DNA of 8,733 nt from Acidobacteriota bacterium (GCA_003225595.1 QIAR01000431.1:1-8733); one strand, 5' to 3'. Numbered from the stretch's first letter, positions 1 to 7,203 are shown. Numbers and translations: made by a program. The notes: a model not told the origin generated them from the sequence alone.

Positions 1-267
1 GAGGCTGATCAGTATGCCCTTTTCCACGGGCAGAGCGCCGCCGCTGAGTCCCGTACCCGAGCCGCGGGCGACAAAAGGGATCTTTTCGCGATGACAGATA
101 CGCACGATCGCCTGAACGTCCTCGGTGGAAACGGGAAGTAGCACCGCCTGAGGCATGACCCGAAAGTTGGTCAACCCATCGCACTCATAGGTGTGGAGTT
201 GGGAAGGTTCCGTGATCAACCCACGGCCTACGATCGTGCGGAACTGATCGAGAATCTGCGCGTCCAT
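1..267 (-). CDS. glcD: GlcD-like FAD-linked oxidase, N-terminal part (runs off left edge)
   Basis: The first 89 codons of a minus-strand gene; the rest lies beyond the window. The protein begins MDAQILDQFRTIVG and reaches the FAD-binding PP-loop motif RGSGTGLSGGALP near residues 70-82, preceded by PVSTEDVQAIVRICH. This order is typical of the FAD_binding_4 domain of glycolate oxidase subunit GlcD and of D-lactate dehydrogenases, which oxidise 2-hydroxy acids and pass electrons on to the respiratory chain. The ATG lies 2 bp past the stop of the upstream DinB-family gene, with only a weak AGGA 11 nt upstream (plus-strand positions 279-282), so translational coupling is likely. The fragment does not separate GlcD from D-lactate dehydrogenase or other relatives; the family is sure, the substrate is not. 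Confidence 0.87.
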   Translation of the reverse strand, partial: MDAQILDQFRTIVGRGLITEPSQLHTYECDGLTNFRVMPQAVLLPVSTEDVQAIVRICHREKIPFVARGSGTGLSGGALPVEKGILISL

Positions 268-269
268 AA

Positions 270-845
270 TTATTTGCGTCCTGCAGCGTCGACCGAGCGA
301 GTGGGATCGGCGCCTTCCCATGAAATATCGGCCGTCGGACCATAGGTGGGCGGCACTTCCTTGTTTAGAAGCCTCAAATAGACGGTGAGCTGGGTGCGGT
401 GGTGCGCGGTGTGGAGCACACGACGCCAGAAAATCCAGATTCGTTCGCGCTGAACATCGAAGAATGGAACGCTCTCCCGCCACCAATCTTCATTGCGCGA
501 TGCAAGAAACCCTAGGCGTGGAGCCGCAAGATCGCGCATTCGCCCTGCATAGCTTGCGGGGGTCTGCTCCTTTGGCAGCACATCCGAGGGCGCTGGCTCA
601 GGTAATCCCAGGAACTCTCCAAAGAAGCGCCTCTCTGACAAGAGTTGGTGCTTCATGATCTCTTGCACGCTACTGGAACGTAGATGAGGCCGAAAAACCA
701 TGTCATCTTGTGCGAACGCCCGCCACACCGAAATCACTTTGTTCGACTCGCTGGAATAGGTGTCAAGCATGTGCTGGAAAATCGGAGTGGAGGCACGTGG
801 AACATCGCTGTCAGCAATGGCCGTGTATGCATATGTCATAGACAT
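270..845 (-). CDS. DinB-family (four-helix, metal-binding) protein
   Basis: A 191-residue protein of the DinB/YfiT-like superfamily, small four-helix bundles that usually bind a divalent metal with three histidines. Visible family marks are H66 in MKHQLLSERRFFGEFLG and the pair H145/H149 in LHTAHHRTQLTVYLRLL, which fits the usual H...HxxxH triad. Some members are thiol-dependent transferases (bacillithiol or mycothiol type), but many have no known function and nothing here identifies a substrate. ATG at 845 is preferred over the ATG two codons later because a GAGGG ribosome site (plus-strand 852-856) sits 6 nt upstream of it. It lies 25 bp after fdhE and 2 bp before glcD on the same strand, so the three probably form one transcript. 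Family call is confident, role unknown. Confidence 0.85.
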   Translation of the reverse strand: MSMTYAYTAIADSDVPRASTPIFQHMLDTYSSESNKVISVWRAFAQDDMVFRPHLRSSSVQEIMKHQLLSERRFFGEFLGLPEPAPSDVLPKEQTPASYAGRMRDLAAPRLGFLASRNEDWWRESVPFFDVQRERIWIFWRRVLHTAHHRTQLTVYLRLLNKEVPPTYGPTADISWEGADPTRSVDAAGRK

Positions 846-870
846 AGCGAGCCCTCGAACACATCACGGT

Positions 871-1677
871 CTACATCCCTACCACATTGAGCTCCAATTT
901 TGAATATCCATGCTCCTGTGCCCAGAGATCAAGTGGAGCGGAAGCGATTTCATCGACGACCGGTTCCGCGAGGCCATTCTTGGTTAGGTCCACGGTTTTG
1001 ATGTACTGCCTGCAGGTGTCACAACACTCCACGCGGACATAGTCGAACTCGGCTGCGACGTAGACCGGTAGCTTTCGATTATCTTCCTCACCGCATCCCG
1101 CACAAACAATCCGGCGGAACTCCCATTCGGCTGCGCAGAAGGAGCACATCAGCGAGCGCCTTGCGCTGTCTTTCATCTGACGCAAAATTCCCAAACCCGG
1201 CTTGCGATTGCAGAAGGGGCACAGTGAATAAGTGTACCCATTCCACTGCATGACGATTCGAGAGCGCACGAATTCGGCGTAGGGCTGCAGAAATGCGCGC
1301 CCAAGAAATTCCTGAGGGGCGGCGGGGGAGGTTTGTGTTCCTGACCAGCAAGTATCCAGACAATTGGACCACGCCTCATCGCCTCGGTGGCGCAGGTCGC
1401 GAGCCATCTCGGCCAGGCGGGCAGGACCGCTGGCTTCGACCACAGATAGGAACACGCCGAAGCTGGACACAAGTTCCCGCAATTCGGGCGGACCGGACAC
1501 GCGCCCCTGCAGCGCGATTTCTGTCTTGCTTTGGGATGCGTTTTCCAAGCGTTGATAAAGGCCTTCCTGGAAGCGGGCCAGCTGGACGTAGAAGCCCAGA
1601 ATCTCCGCAACAAACGGGCGCTGGCTGGTTAACTCTTCCGCCCGCTGAATGCGCTGTTGCCAGGAACCCTTTGCCAT
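871..1677 (-). CDS. fdhE: Formate dehydrogenase accessory protein FdhE
   Basis: A 268-residue cytoplasmic maturation factor. In Enterobacteria, FdhE binds the catalytic subunit of Tat-exported formate dehydrogenases and is needed for active enzyme. The N-terminal half is helical. The C-terminal half carries paired cysteines: CPFC (C153/C156), CSFC (C178/C181), CAGC (C192/C195) and CCDTC (C218/C219/C222). These match the rubredoxin-like metal-binding region of FdhE, as does the closing stretch VVDEIASAPLDLWAQEHGYS, allowing for divergence. The reading frame stays open upstream to 1782, but the extra residues look like non-coding sequence. ATG at 1677 starts MAKGSWQQRIQRAEEL and is taken as the true start, although no clear Shine-Dalgarno precedes it. 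E. coli FdhE is 309 residues, so this one is somewhat short at the N-terminus. It is divergent from the fdn operon it serves. Confidence 0.92.
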   Translation of the reverse strand: MAKGSWQQRIQRAEELTSQRPFVAEILGFYVQLARFQEGLYQRLENASQSKTEIALQGRVSGPPELRELVSSFGVFLSVVEASGPARLAEMARDLRHRGDEAWSNCLDTCWSGTQTSPAAPQEFLGRAFLQPYAEFVRSRIVMQWNGYTYSLCPFCNRKPGLGILRQMKDSARRSLMCSFCAAEWEFRRIVCAGCGEEDNRKLPVYVAAEFDYVRVECCDTCRQYIKTVDLTKNGLAEPVVDEIASAPLDLWAQEHGYSKLELNVVGM

Positions 1678-1684
1678 GATCCCG

Positions 1685-1713
1685 ATTATCAGCCCAGCCG
1701 GTGCGAGACGCAA
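1685..1713 (-). promoter_or_regulatory. Candidate fdhE promoter, possibly leaderless
   Basis: Reading the minus strand, TTGCGT (1708-1713) is followed after 17 nt by GATAAT (1685-1690), which differs from TATAAT at one base. Only 7 nt separate the -10 box from the fdhE ATG, so transcription would begin at or next to the start codon. This agrees with the lack of a convincing ribosome site. The -35 box is poor (3 of 6), so this is an inference from sequence only. Confidence 0.4.
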
Positions 1714-1723
1714 TGTCTGGGGT

Positions 1724-1734
1724 ACACAATGTGT
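1724..1734. promoter_or_regulatory. Short inverted repeat in the divergent control region
   Basis: ACACAATGTGT is an 11-nt inverted repeat (ACACA/TGTGT around a central A). It is followed directly by a second dyad, GGCAT-GCTGG-ATGCC (1735-1749). Both lie between the fdhE and fdn promoter candidates, roughly 75 and 60 bp upstream of the predicted fdn transcription start, where an activator could bind. The half-sites are short and I recognise no known regulator consensus, so binding is speculative. Confidence 0.25.
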
Positions 1735-1767
1735 GGCATGCTGGATGCCTGCGGGCCTGGGAGGGGG

Positions 1768-1797
1768 TTGACTGTTGTCCAATCACGGGGGTATATT
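1768..1797 (+). promoter_or_regulatory. Sigma70-type promoter of the fdn operon
   Basis: TTGACT (1768-1773) and TATATT (1792-1797) each match the consensus at five of six bases and are separated by 18 nt. Transcription would start near 1804, giving a leader of about 105 nt before the fdnG ATG. It is the only good promoter-like pair I see upstream of the operon on this strand. Confidence 0.65.
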
Positions 1798-1798
1798 G

Positions 1799-1842
1799 AC
1801 TTCCTCCTCGGCGGTCATCCCTGCGATGGTCGCGAAGGAAGT
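1799..1842 (+). promoter_or_regulatory. Inverted repeat around the start of the fdn leader
   Basis: ACTTCCT (1799-1805) is repeated in inverse as AGGAAGT (1836-1842). Smaller dyads lie between them, such as CATC/GATG around 1817-1829 and GCGA/TCGC around 1824-1834. The left arm overlaps the predicted transcription start, so it could be a DNA operator or, if transcription starts slightly earlier, a leader hairpin. I do not recognise a known riboswitch, and I could not assign the molybdenum-cofactor motif. Confidence 0.25.
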
Positions 1843-1910
1843 AAGTTTGTTGCCTACATCTGCTGGAGCTGAAGGCCACGGCTCGACCCTGTGAAGTAGC
1901 GGAGGCGGCA

Positions 1911-4900
1911 ATGGAATTCTCCCGTAGGACTTTCATCAAAGGCACTCTAGTTGGAGGTGTGGGTCTATCCGCCTTGGGATTTGACCTCGCTCCGGTGTAT
2001 GCCCAAACCCAAAGCCTAAAGATTTCCCGGGCTACGGAAACCCGCAGTACCTGCCCGTATTGCTCGGTGAGTTGCGGCGTCATCATCTATACGCTCGGCG
2101 ACAAGGCTAAGAATGCAATTCCGCAGGTGGTGCACGTGGAGGGTGATCCGGACCATCCCATCAATCGCGGGACCCTGTGCCCCAAAGGCTCGTCACTCCA
2201 GCAGGACATCTTGAATGATCGCCGCTTACTGAAGCCGCAGGTGCGGCGTCCCGGCTCCGATCACTGGCAGGATATTTCCTGGGAGGACGCTTACAACGAG
2301 ATCGCGCAGCGGGTGAAGAAAACTCGCGATGACACCTTCCTCGAAAGAGACTCGCAGGGTCGTACTGTGAACCGCTGCGAAGGCATGGCGTTTACCGGCG
2401 GTTGCACCGACACAAACGAGTTCAATTATCTGGTCGTCAAGACGATGCGCAGCCTGGGGGTCTGCTACCTGGAAAACCAGGCCCGGGTTTGACACGGCCC
2501 CACGGTCTCAAGTTTGGGACCAACATTCGGACGCGGGGCGATGACCAATGGCTGGATCGACATCAAGAACACCGACATGATGTTGATCATGGGCGGCAAT
2601 CCAGCGGAAAACCACCCCTGTGGTTTCAAATGGCCGATTGAAGCGAAGCTGCACCGCAATGCCAAAATGATTGTGGTCGATCCGCGCCTGACGCGGACCG
2701 CCGCTACCGCTGATCTCTTTCTCCAAATTCGCGCCGGCACCGATATCGCCTTCCTGGGCGGGTTGATTAACTACGCCATTCAGAACAGTCGCCTTGCCCA
2801 CGATTACCTGCTCAATTACACCAACGCGGCGTTCATCATTAAGGAAGGTTTTAAGCTTCCCGACGATGGACTCTACTCCGGCTTCGATCCCGCCACTAAG
2901 GTCTACGACAAATCTTCGTGGAACTATGAAGAAGGCGGGGACATGACCGGCAAGGCGGCGGCTGCGACCGCTTTGACGGGAGCTGCTCCGGCTCAGCATC
3001 AACCGCATACCTCTGATACAGCTAGTGGACAGGGTCATCAGGCAGGCGGGCCTATGGGAGCGAAGGGCACAGGGGGAGCGGTTCCGCCGCCCATGCTTCC
3101 GCCCAAAGTCGCATACGATCTCTCTCTCCAACATCCGCGCTGCGTATTCCAGCTTTTGAAAAAGCAGTATGAGCGCTACACCCCAGAGATGGTGGAACGC
3201 ATCACCGGCATACCCAAAGACCAATTCCTCAAGGCTGCCGACCTGTATACGTCAGTCCGCAAAGATGGTGACATGAAGAAAGTCTCCACCATCATCTACG
3301 CAGTGGGATGGACGCAGCATAGTTTCGGCACCCAGATCATCCGCACGGCCGCGATGCTGCAGTTGTTGCTCGGCAATGTTGGGCGGGCTGGCGGAGGAGT
3401 CAATGCCTTGCGCGGCCACTCCAATATTCAGGGCGCTACTGACATGGCTGGTGTGTTCGACATTCTGCCCGGCTATTTGAAAATGCCGAACCCGACTGAT
3501 ACCGACTTTGCAGCCTACCTCAAGCGCATCACTCCGACAGCAGCCAAGCCCGATCCATGGGACTCTTTCAACTACTGGTCCAACACACCCAAGTTTGCGA
3601 CCTCCTTCCTGAAAGCCATGTACGGGCCAGCCGCGACAAAAGACAACGATTGGGCCTTCAACTATCTCCCCAAGATCGATCGCAACTATTCCTGGGTGAA
3701 CATCTGGAATGACATGTACGAAGGCAAGATCAAGGGCATCTTCGCCTTCGGCATGAATGGGGTGATGATCGGGCCCGACTCGCAGAAAAATATCGATGCT
3801 CTAAAGAAGGCTGACTGGCTGGTGGTCTGCGAGATCTATCCCGACGAGACCAGCGAATTCTGGCGCGCTCCCGGCATAACGCCCGAAGAACTGAAGAAGA
3901 TCAACACGACGGTCTACCGTCTGCCAGGGGCCGGATTTGCGGAGAAGGATGGAACCTTTGTCAACTCCGCGCGCTGGCTGCAGTGGAAGAACGTAGCTCT
4001 GCCGCCGCCCGGGCTAGCCAAGGTCGATCAGGAAATTCTGGCCACGATCTTCTTGAAGGTGCGCGAACTCTATCGGAAGGAAGGCGGCAAGTTCCCCGAT
4101 CCCATTCTCAACGCCTGGTTTCCATATACGGATCCGAAGAATCCGTCGCTGGCCGAGCTTGCGAAAGAAATCAACGGTAAAGCACTTGCTGATCTCACCG
4201 ATCCCAACCCCAAGACTGGTCTGACCCTTAAGGCAGGCCAGCAGCTGCCCGGCTTTGCTTGGCTGAAAGACGACGGTACTACCCTCGCCGGGAACTGGCT
4301 CTATTGCGGTTCTTGGACCGAAGCCGGCGCAATGATCCAACGTCGCGGGACCGACGATCCCTCCGGCCTCGGCATTTATCCAAACTGGGCGTGGTCCTGG
4401 CCGATGAACCGGCGCGTCATGTACAACCGTGCATCGTGCGATCCCTCGGGCAAGCCGTGGGATCCGGAGCGCAGACAAATCTGGTGGGATGAATCCAAAC
4501 AGTCCTGGGGCGGCAATGATATCCCAGATTTCAAAGCTGATTCTGCGCCCAAGGATCACATGGGTCCCTTCATCATGAACCCTGAAGGTGTGGGCCGCTT
4601 GTTCGTTCCCTTGGGAGCAATGGCTGATGGTCCGTTCCCGGAATACTACGAGCCAATCGAGAGCCCCATCGCCAACCCACTCCACCCCAACCAAACGAAC
4701 AATCCGGTCGTGAAGAAATACAAGACCGACATGGATAAGTACGGCACGCCGGATCAGGGCTACAACGTCGTCTGCACGACTTATCGGCTGACTGAGCACT
4801 ATCACTACTGGACCAAGAACAACCCGATGAACGTTGAGTTAGTGCCGGAGCCTTTTATCGAAGTCCCATTTGAGCTGGCCGACCGCATGGGTCTGCGCGG

Positions 4901-5162
4901 CGGCGAGAAAGTCAAAGTAACCAGTGCGCGCAGCCACTACATCGCCAAGGCGATGGTCACCCGGCGCATCAAGCCCATGAAGATCGATGGCAAGGAGACG
5001 TTCCAGATCGGTATTCCGATTCACTGGGGTTTTCGTGGCATTGCCGAAGACGCGGACAAGACAGCCAAGACCCTCGCCAATCAGTTGACTCCGACTGTGA
5101 TTGACCCCAACGCGTTTACGCCGGAGTTTAAAGGCTTCTTAGTGAAGATCGAAAAAGCCTAG
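1911..5162 (+). CDS. fdnG: Formate dehydrogenase, selenocysteine-containing alpha subunit (FdnG/FdoG type)
   Basis: One 1083-residue selenoprotein read through the in-frame TGA at 2490-2492 (Sec194). It oxidises formate to CO2 on the outer face of the membrane. Residues 4-10 (SRRTFIK) are a twin-arginine motif, followed by a hydrophobic stretch and a likely cleavage after VYA (residue 31). C48, C51, C55 and C90 bind a [4Fe-4S] cluster, with K92 in LCPKG. The active site NQARV-U-HGPT has Sec194 and H195, and R501 in ALRGHSNIQG matches the catalytic arginine of the family. The C-terminal molybdopterin-dinucleotide domain includes TTYRLTEHYHYWTK and IGIPIHWGFRG. A GGAGG site (1901-1905) sits 5 nt before the ATG. 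E. coli FdnG has 1015 residues; much of the excess is a Gly/Pro/Ala/His-rich insertion at about 343-399. Metal (Mo or W) cannot be read from sequence. fdnH follows after 16 bp. Confidence 0.96.
2490..2521 (+). promoter_or_regulatory. Selenocysteine UGA and SECIS hairpin in fdnG
   Basis: TGA (2490-2492) is followed by CACGGCCC and then a hairpin: GGTCTC (2504-2509), loop AAGTTT (2510-2515), GGGACC (2516-2521). It forms six pairs, one of them U-G. The loop GU falls at bases 20-21 after the UGA, the same register as in the E. coli formate dehydrogenase genes, where SelB binds the loop and delivers Sec-tRNA. Protein similarity continues without a break across the codon (ENQARV-U-HGPTVSSLGPTFGRGAMTN). 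Unlike E. coli fdhF, the stem shows no bulged U. Confidence 0.93.
2937..3107 (+). other. Low-complexity insertion coding region within FdnG
   Basis: Residues about 343-399 of FdnG (from GGDMTGKAAAATAL to AVPPPMLPPK) are rich in Ala, Gly, Pro, Gln and His. They sit between the conserved stretches SSWNYE and LQHPRCVFQLLKKQYERYTPEMVE. In E. coli FdnG the same two stretches are joined by only about 15 residues. The reading frame is kept, with no frameshift or stop. It is probably a disordered surface loop; function unknown. Confidence 0.7.
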
Positions 5163-5178
5163 AAAGGGTGGGAAGACG

Positions 5179-6066
5179 ATGAGCGACAGAAAGACGCTCC
5201 AGATTAAGCAGATCTCGGCCCACCCCGGACCCATTCCGGGTCTCGGCGTGCAGCGCGATCTGGAGGTCTGTAAGCTGGTCGATACGACCACTTGTATCGG
5301 TTGCAAGGCCTGTGAGGTGGCGTGTGTCGAGTGGAACGACATGCCTTTTGCCGAAACCACTTTCGATAACACCTATCAGACCATGCCTGAGACTCGCTGG
5401 AACTTCTGGAACCTGATCAAGTTCAACGAACACCAGCGCGAGGACGGCACCATTCAATGGCTCATGCGCAAGGATCAGTGCATGCACTGTGCCGATCCCG
5501 GATGCCTGCGGGCTTGTCCCGCGGACGGCGCCATCGTGCAGTACGCCAATGGCATCGTGGATTTCAATCAGGAAAACTGTATCGGGTGCGAGTTTTGTGT
5601 CTCCGGCTGCCCCTATAACATTCCGAAGTTCAATAAGGAGACCAAGAAAGTCTACAAGTGCACTCTATGCTCCGACCGCGTTGGGCAGGGTTTGGAACCG
5701 GCCTGCATCAAGGCCTGCCCTACCGGCTGCCTGAAGTTTGGAAGCAAAGAAGACATGAAGATGATCGCCGAGAGCCGCGCCGCCCAGCTCCGCGAACACT
5801 TCGGATACGAGAACGCGGGTGTGTACGATCCACAGTCCATCGGCGGCACGCACGTAATCTACGTTCTGCACGATGCGACACAACCGGAGCTCTATGGCGG
5901 CCTGCCTAAAAATCCGCAGATTCCATGGAGTTATACGGTCTGGAAATGGCTGTTCAAGCCTGTGCTGGGTGCATTCTCCATGCTCGGTCTCGTCGGGGTT
6001 TTGCTGCACTACGTCACCGTAGGCCCACGCCGGCCGCAGCCGGAACCGCCCAAGAAGGAGGACTGA
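5179..6066 (+). CDS. fdnH: Formate dehydrogenase iron-sulfur beta subunit
   Basis: A 295-residue electron-transfer subunit (E. coli FdnH has 294). Sixteen cysteines in four ferredoxin-like groups hold four [4Fe-4S] clusters: C39/C42/C45/C49, C101/C104/C109/C113, C134/C137/C140/C144 and C161/C164/C176/C180. They form the wire from the molybdopterin subunit to the cytochrome. One hydrophobic helix at about residues 260-281 (PVLGAFSMLGLVGVLLHYV) anchors the protein, followed by a short charged tail PRRPQPEPPKKED. It has no signal peptide of its own; relatives are co-exported with the Tat-bearing alpha subunit. The ATG is 16 bp past fdnG with GGGAAG just upstream, and the stop TGA overlaps the fdnI ATG by one base, so the genes are co-translated. 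Assignment is secure. Confidence 0.96.
   Translation: MSDRKTLQIKQISAHPGPIPGLGVQRDLEVCKLVDTTTCIGCKACEVACVEWNDMPFAETTFDNTYQTMPETRWNFWNLIKFNEHQREDGTIQWLMRKDQCMHCADPGCLRACPADGAIVQYANGIVDFNQENCIGCEFCVSGCPYNIPKFNKETKKVYKCTLCSDRVGQGLEPACIKACPTGCLKFGSKEDMKMIAESRAAQLREHFGYENAGVYDPQSIGGTHVIYVLHDATQPELYGGLPKNPQIPWSYTVWKWLFKPVLGAFSMLGLVGVLLHYVTVGPRRPQPEPPKKED
6055..6061 (+). promoter_or_regulatory. Ribosome binding site that fixes the fdnI start
   Basis: AAGGAGG lies inside the end of fdnH, 4 nt before the ATG at 6066. It supports that ATG over the in-frame upstream codon at 5925, whose extra 47 residues overlap fdnH and look like out-of-frame sequence. Confidence 0.75.
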
Positions 6067-6815
6067 TGCCTACTGCGGTGGAGCGTTTCGATGACAAAGC
6101 GCGGGCAGCGTTCGATCGCATCGGCCGCAACGAAGTTTACCAAGGCGAGTTGCAGCGTCATCGCGTGTACACGCGTTTCCTTCACTGGATGGTTGCCGTC
6201 TTCTTTTTTCTATCCTTATTCTCCGGGTTCGGCATTTACCTGCCCTGGCTGTTTCGCTGGTTCACGCCGCTGTTCGGGGGAGGGCCACTGAGCCGGGCGC
6301 TGCATCCCTGGTTTGGGGTGTTATTCGTGTTCTTCTTCGCGCTCCAGGCTTTGAACTGGCTGAAGCCAATGTCGTGGACTAAGGCAGACAGCGCCTGGAT
6401 GCGCCGCCTGCGTAGCACCATTTCTGGTGAGGAAAAGCTTGACCCGCCAGATACCGGCTTCTTCAACGCTGGCCAGAAGGTGCAGTTCTGGGAGATCGTG
6501 ATTGGGTGCGTCGTCTATCTCATCACCGGGATCATTCTCTGGGCGGGAGCAAGAACCTTCGGACCAATTGCGGTGGCGTTCAGCTATATTTTGCACGACA
6601 TCTCCGCCATTATCATGCTGGGCGGAATCTTTATTCACATGTATCTAAGTACGATCGGTGAACCCGGTACCTTCCAAGCCATGACGCGCGGCGCTGTCAG
6701 CGAAGCATGGGCATGGACCTTCCACCCGGCATGGTACAAGGAGGTCACTGGACGCGATCCGCGCCGAGCCTACGAAGAAGCCCGTCAACGCATGGAAGCG
6801 GGCCGAAGCAAGTAA
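6066..6815 (+). CDS. fdnI: Formate dehydrogenase gamma subunit, cytochrome b556
   Basis: A 249-residue integral membrane diheme cytochrome b that takes electrons from FdnH and reduces quinone. Four membrane helices lie at about residues 37-59, 79-99, 141-162 and 168-194. Candidate heme ligands are H40 (FLHW), H80 (LHPWFG), H177 (ILHDIS) and H191 (FIHMY). The 14-residue spacing of the last two matches the H155/H169 pair of E. coli FdnI, and the 40-residue spacing of the first two is close to H18/H57. It is longer than the 217 residues of E. coli FdnI, with about 22 extra residues at the cytoplasmic N-terminus and a charged C-terminal tail. ATG 6066 overlaps the fdnH stop (TGATG). It is the last gene of the operon; I see no strong terminator after it. 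Confidence 0.95.
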   Translation: MPTAVERFDDKARAAFDRIGRNEVYQGELQRHRVYTRFLHWMVAVFFFLSLFSGFGIYLPWLFRWFTPLFGGGPLSRALHPWFGVLFVFFFALQALNWLKPMSWTKADSAWMRRLRSTISGEEKLDPPDTGFFNAGQKVQFWEIVIGCVVYLITGIILWAGARTFGPIAVAFSYILHDISAIIMLGGIFIHMYLSTIGEPGTFQAMTRGAVSEAWAWTFHPAWYKEVTGRDPRRAYEEARQRMEAGRSK

Positions 6816-6868
6816 CGCCGGAGCCACTGTGATTGCGAGCCGGGGTTAGTGAGAAGGCTGTTCTCCAA
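6816..6868. other. Short spacer between fdnI and the phosphatase remnant
   Basis: The 53 bases between the fdnI stop and the stop of the convergent phosphatase remnant hold no gene and no hairpin followed by a T-run. The end of the fdn transcript cannot be placed from sequence. Confidence 0.5.
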
Positions 6869-7099
6869 TCACGCCTTTACACAAATCACCGTCGCGTCAT
6901 CGTGCAGCCCTGGTCCGTTCGCGAACCTGCGTACATCGTCGAGGATGTCATTCACTGCTTGGCGGGTACTTTCCTTCTCGGATGAGGTGGGGAGCGCTTC
7001 TACTCGGAATATTAGGGTTACTCCTCTCCGCGAGATAGTTCCGCTGCCAGCTTGATCGAAACCTGGATTTACCAGACCGAGCGCCGGACATGGTTCTTG
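6869..7099 (-). pseudogene. Remnant of a SpoIIE/PP2C-type serine phosphatase (C-terminal end)
   Basis: The minus strand holds 76 sense codons ending in TGA at 6869-6871, with no proper start. It reads PALGLVNPGF, then RRGVTLIF, then RVEALPTSS, then AVNDILDDVRRF and GLHDDATVICVKA. This order follows the last third of SpoIIE/RsbU-type phosphatases, whose last metal-binding aspartates lie in a closing DDAT motif. The expected segment after LIF (normally a TDGVTEA-like motif and an FG..R motif, roughly 20 residues) is missing, as if deleted in frame. Upstream the frame runs open until a TGA at 7100-7102, which is the first base triplet of a tandem repeat. So it is truncated at the 5' side and internally damaged. 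The family call rests on motif order by eye; I regard it as decayed and not expressed. Confidence 0.6.
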
Positions 7100-7124
7100 T
7101 CAGAAATAGTACGTGACCTGTAAA
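7097..7124 (+). promoter_or_regulatory. Weak outward promoter candidate at the repeat boundary
   Basis: TTGTCA (7097-7102, five of six) and TGTAAA (7119-7124, four of six) are 16 nt apart, pointing toward the hydrolase gene about 95 bp downstream. It is a modest match, listed because no better promoter for that gene is visible. Confidence 0.25.
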
Positions 7125-7149
7125 TCAGAAATAGTACGTGGTCTGCAAA
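7100..7149. repeat. Two tandem 25-bp repeats, possible mobile-element end
   Basis: Units at 7100-7124 and 7125-7149 share the first 16 bases, TCAGAAATAGTACGTG, exactly, and 6 of the last 9 (22 of 25 overall). The left border coincides with the truncation point of the phosphatase remnant, and the bases at the border read TGTCAG. Multiple short direct repeats just inside a TG-starting end are known for IS21-family elements, so this could be a leftover IS end. No transposase gene or second end is in the window, so the element type is a guess; the repeat itself is plain. Confidence 0.75.
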
Positions 7150-7166
7150 GCAGTCCGAAATATTCA

Positions 7167-7181
7167 GGGCTTCAAAAGCCC
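7167..7181 (+). other. Small hairpin in the hydrolase leader
   Basis: GGGCTT-CAA-AAGCCC forms a six-pair stem with a three-base loop, 36 nt before the hydrolase ATG. It lacks a following T-run, so a terminator role is unlikely; it may be incidental. Confidence 0.3.
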
Positions 7182-7203
7182 ATCAACTCCAACACACACA
7201 CCG

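Noticed and set aside
1376..2086. Minus-strand frame of 236 codons spanning fdhE, the control region and the start of fdnG
   Set aside because: It crosses two well-supported genes and both promoters in another frame, and its residues are low-information Arg/Pro/Ser-rich.
2508..3224. Long minus-strand open frame of 238 codons opposite fdnG
   Set aside because: It lies wholly antisense to the conserved catalytic domain of FdnG, shows no family motif, and is explained by the codon bias of the real gene.
4014..4805. Long minus-strand open frame of 263 codons opposite the 3' half of fdnG
   Set aside because: It is antisense to strongly conserved FdnG sequence and has no recognisable domain.
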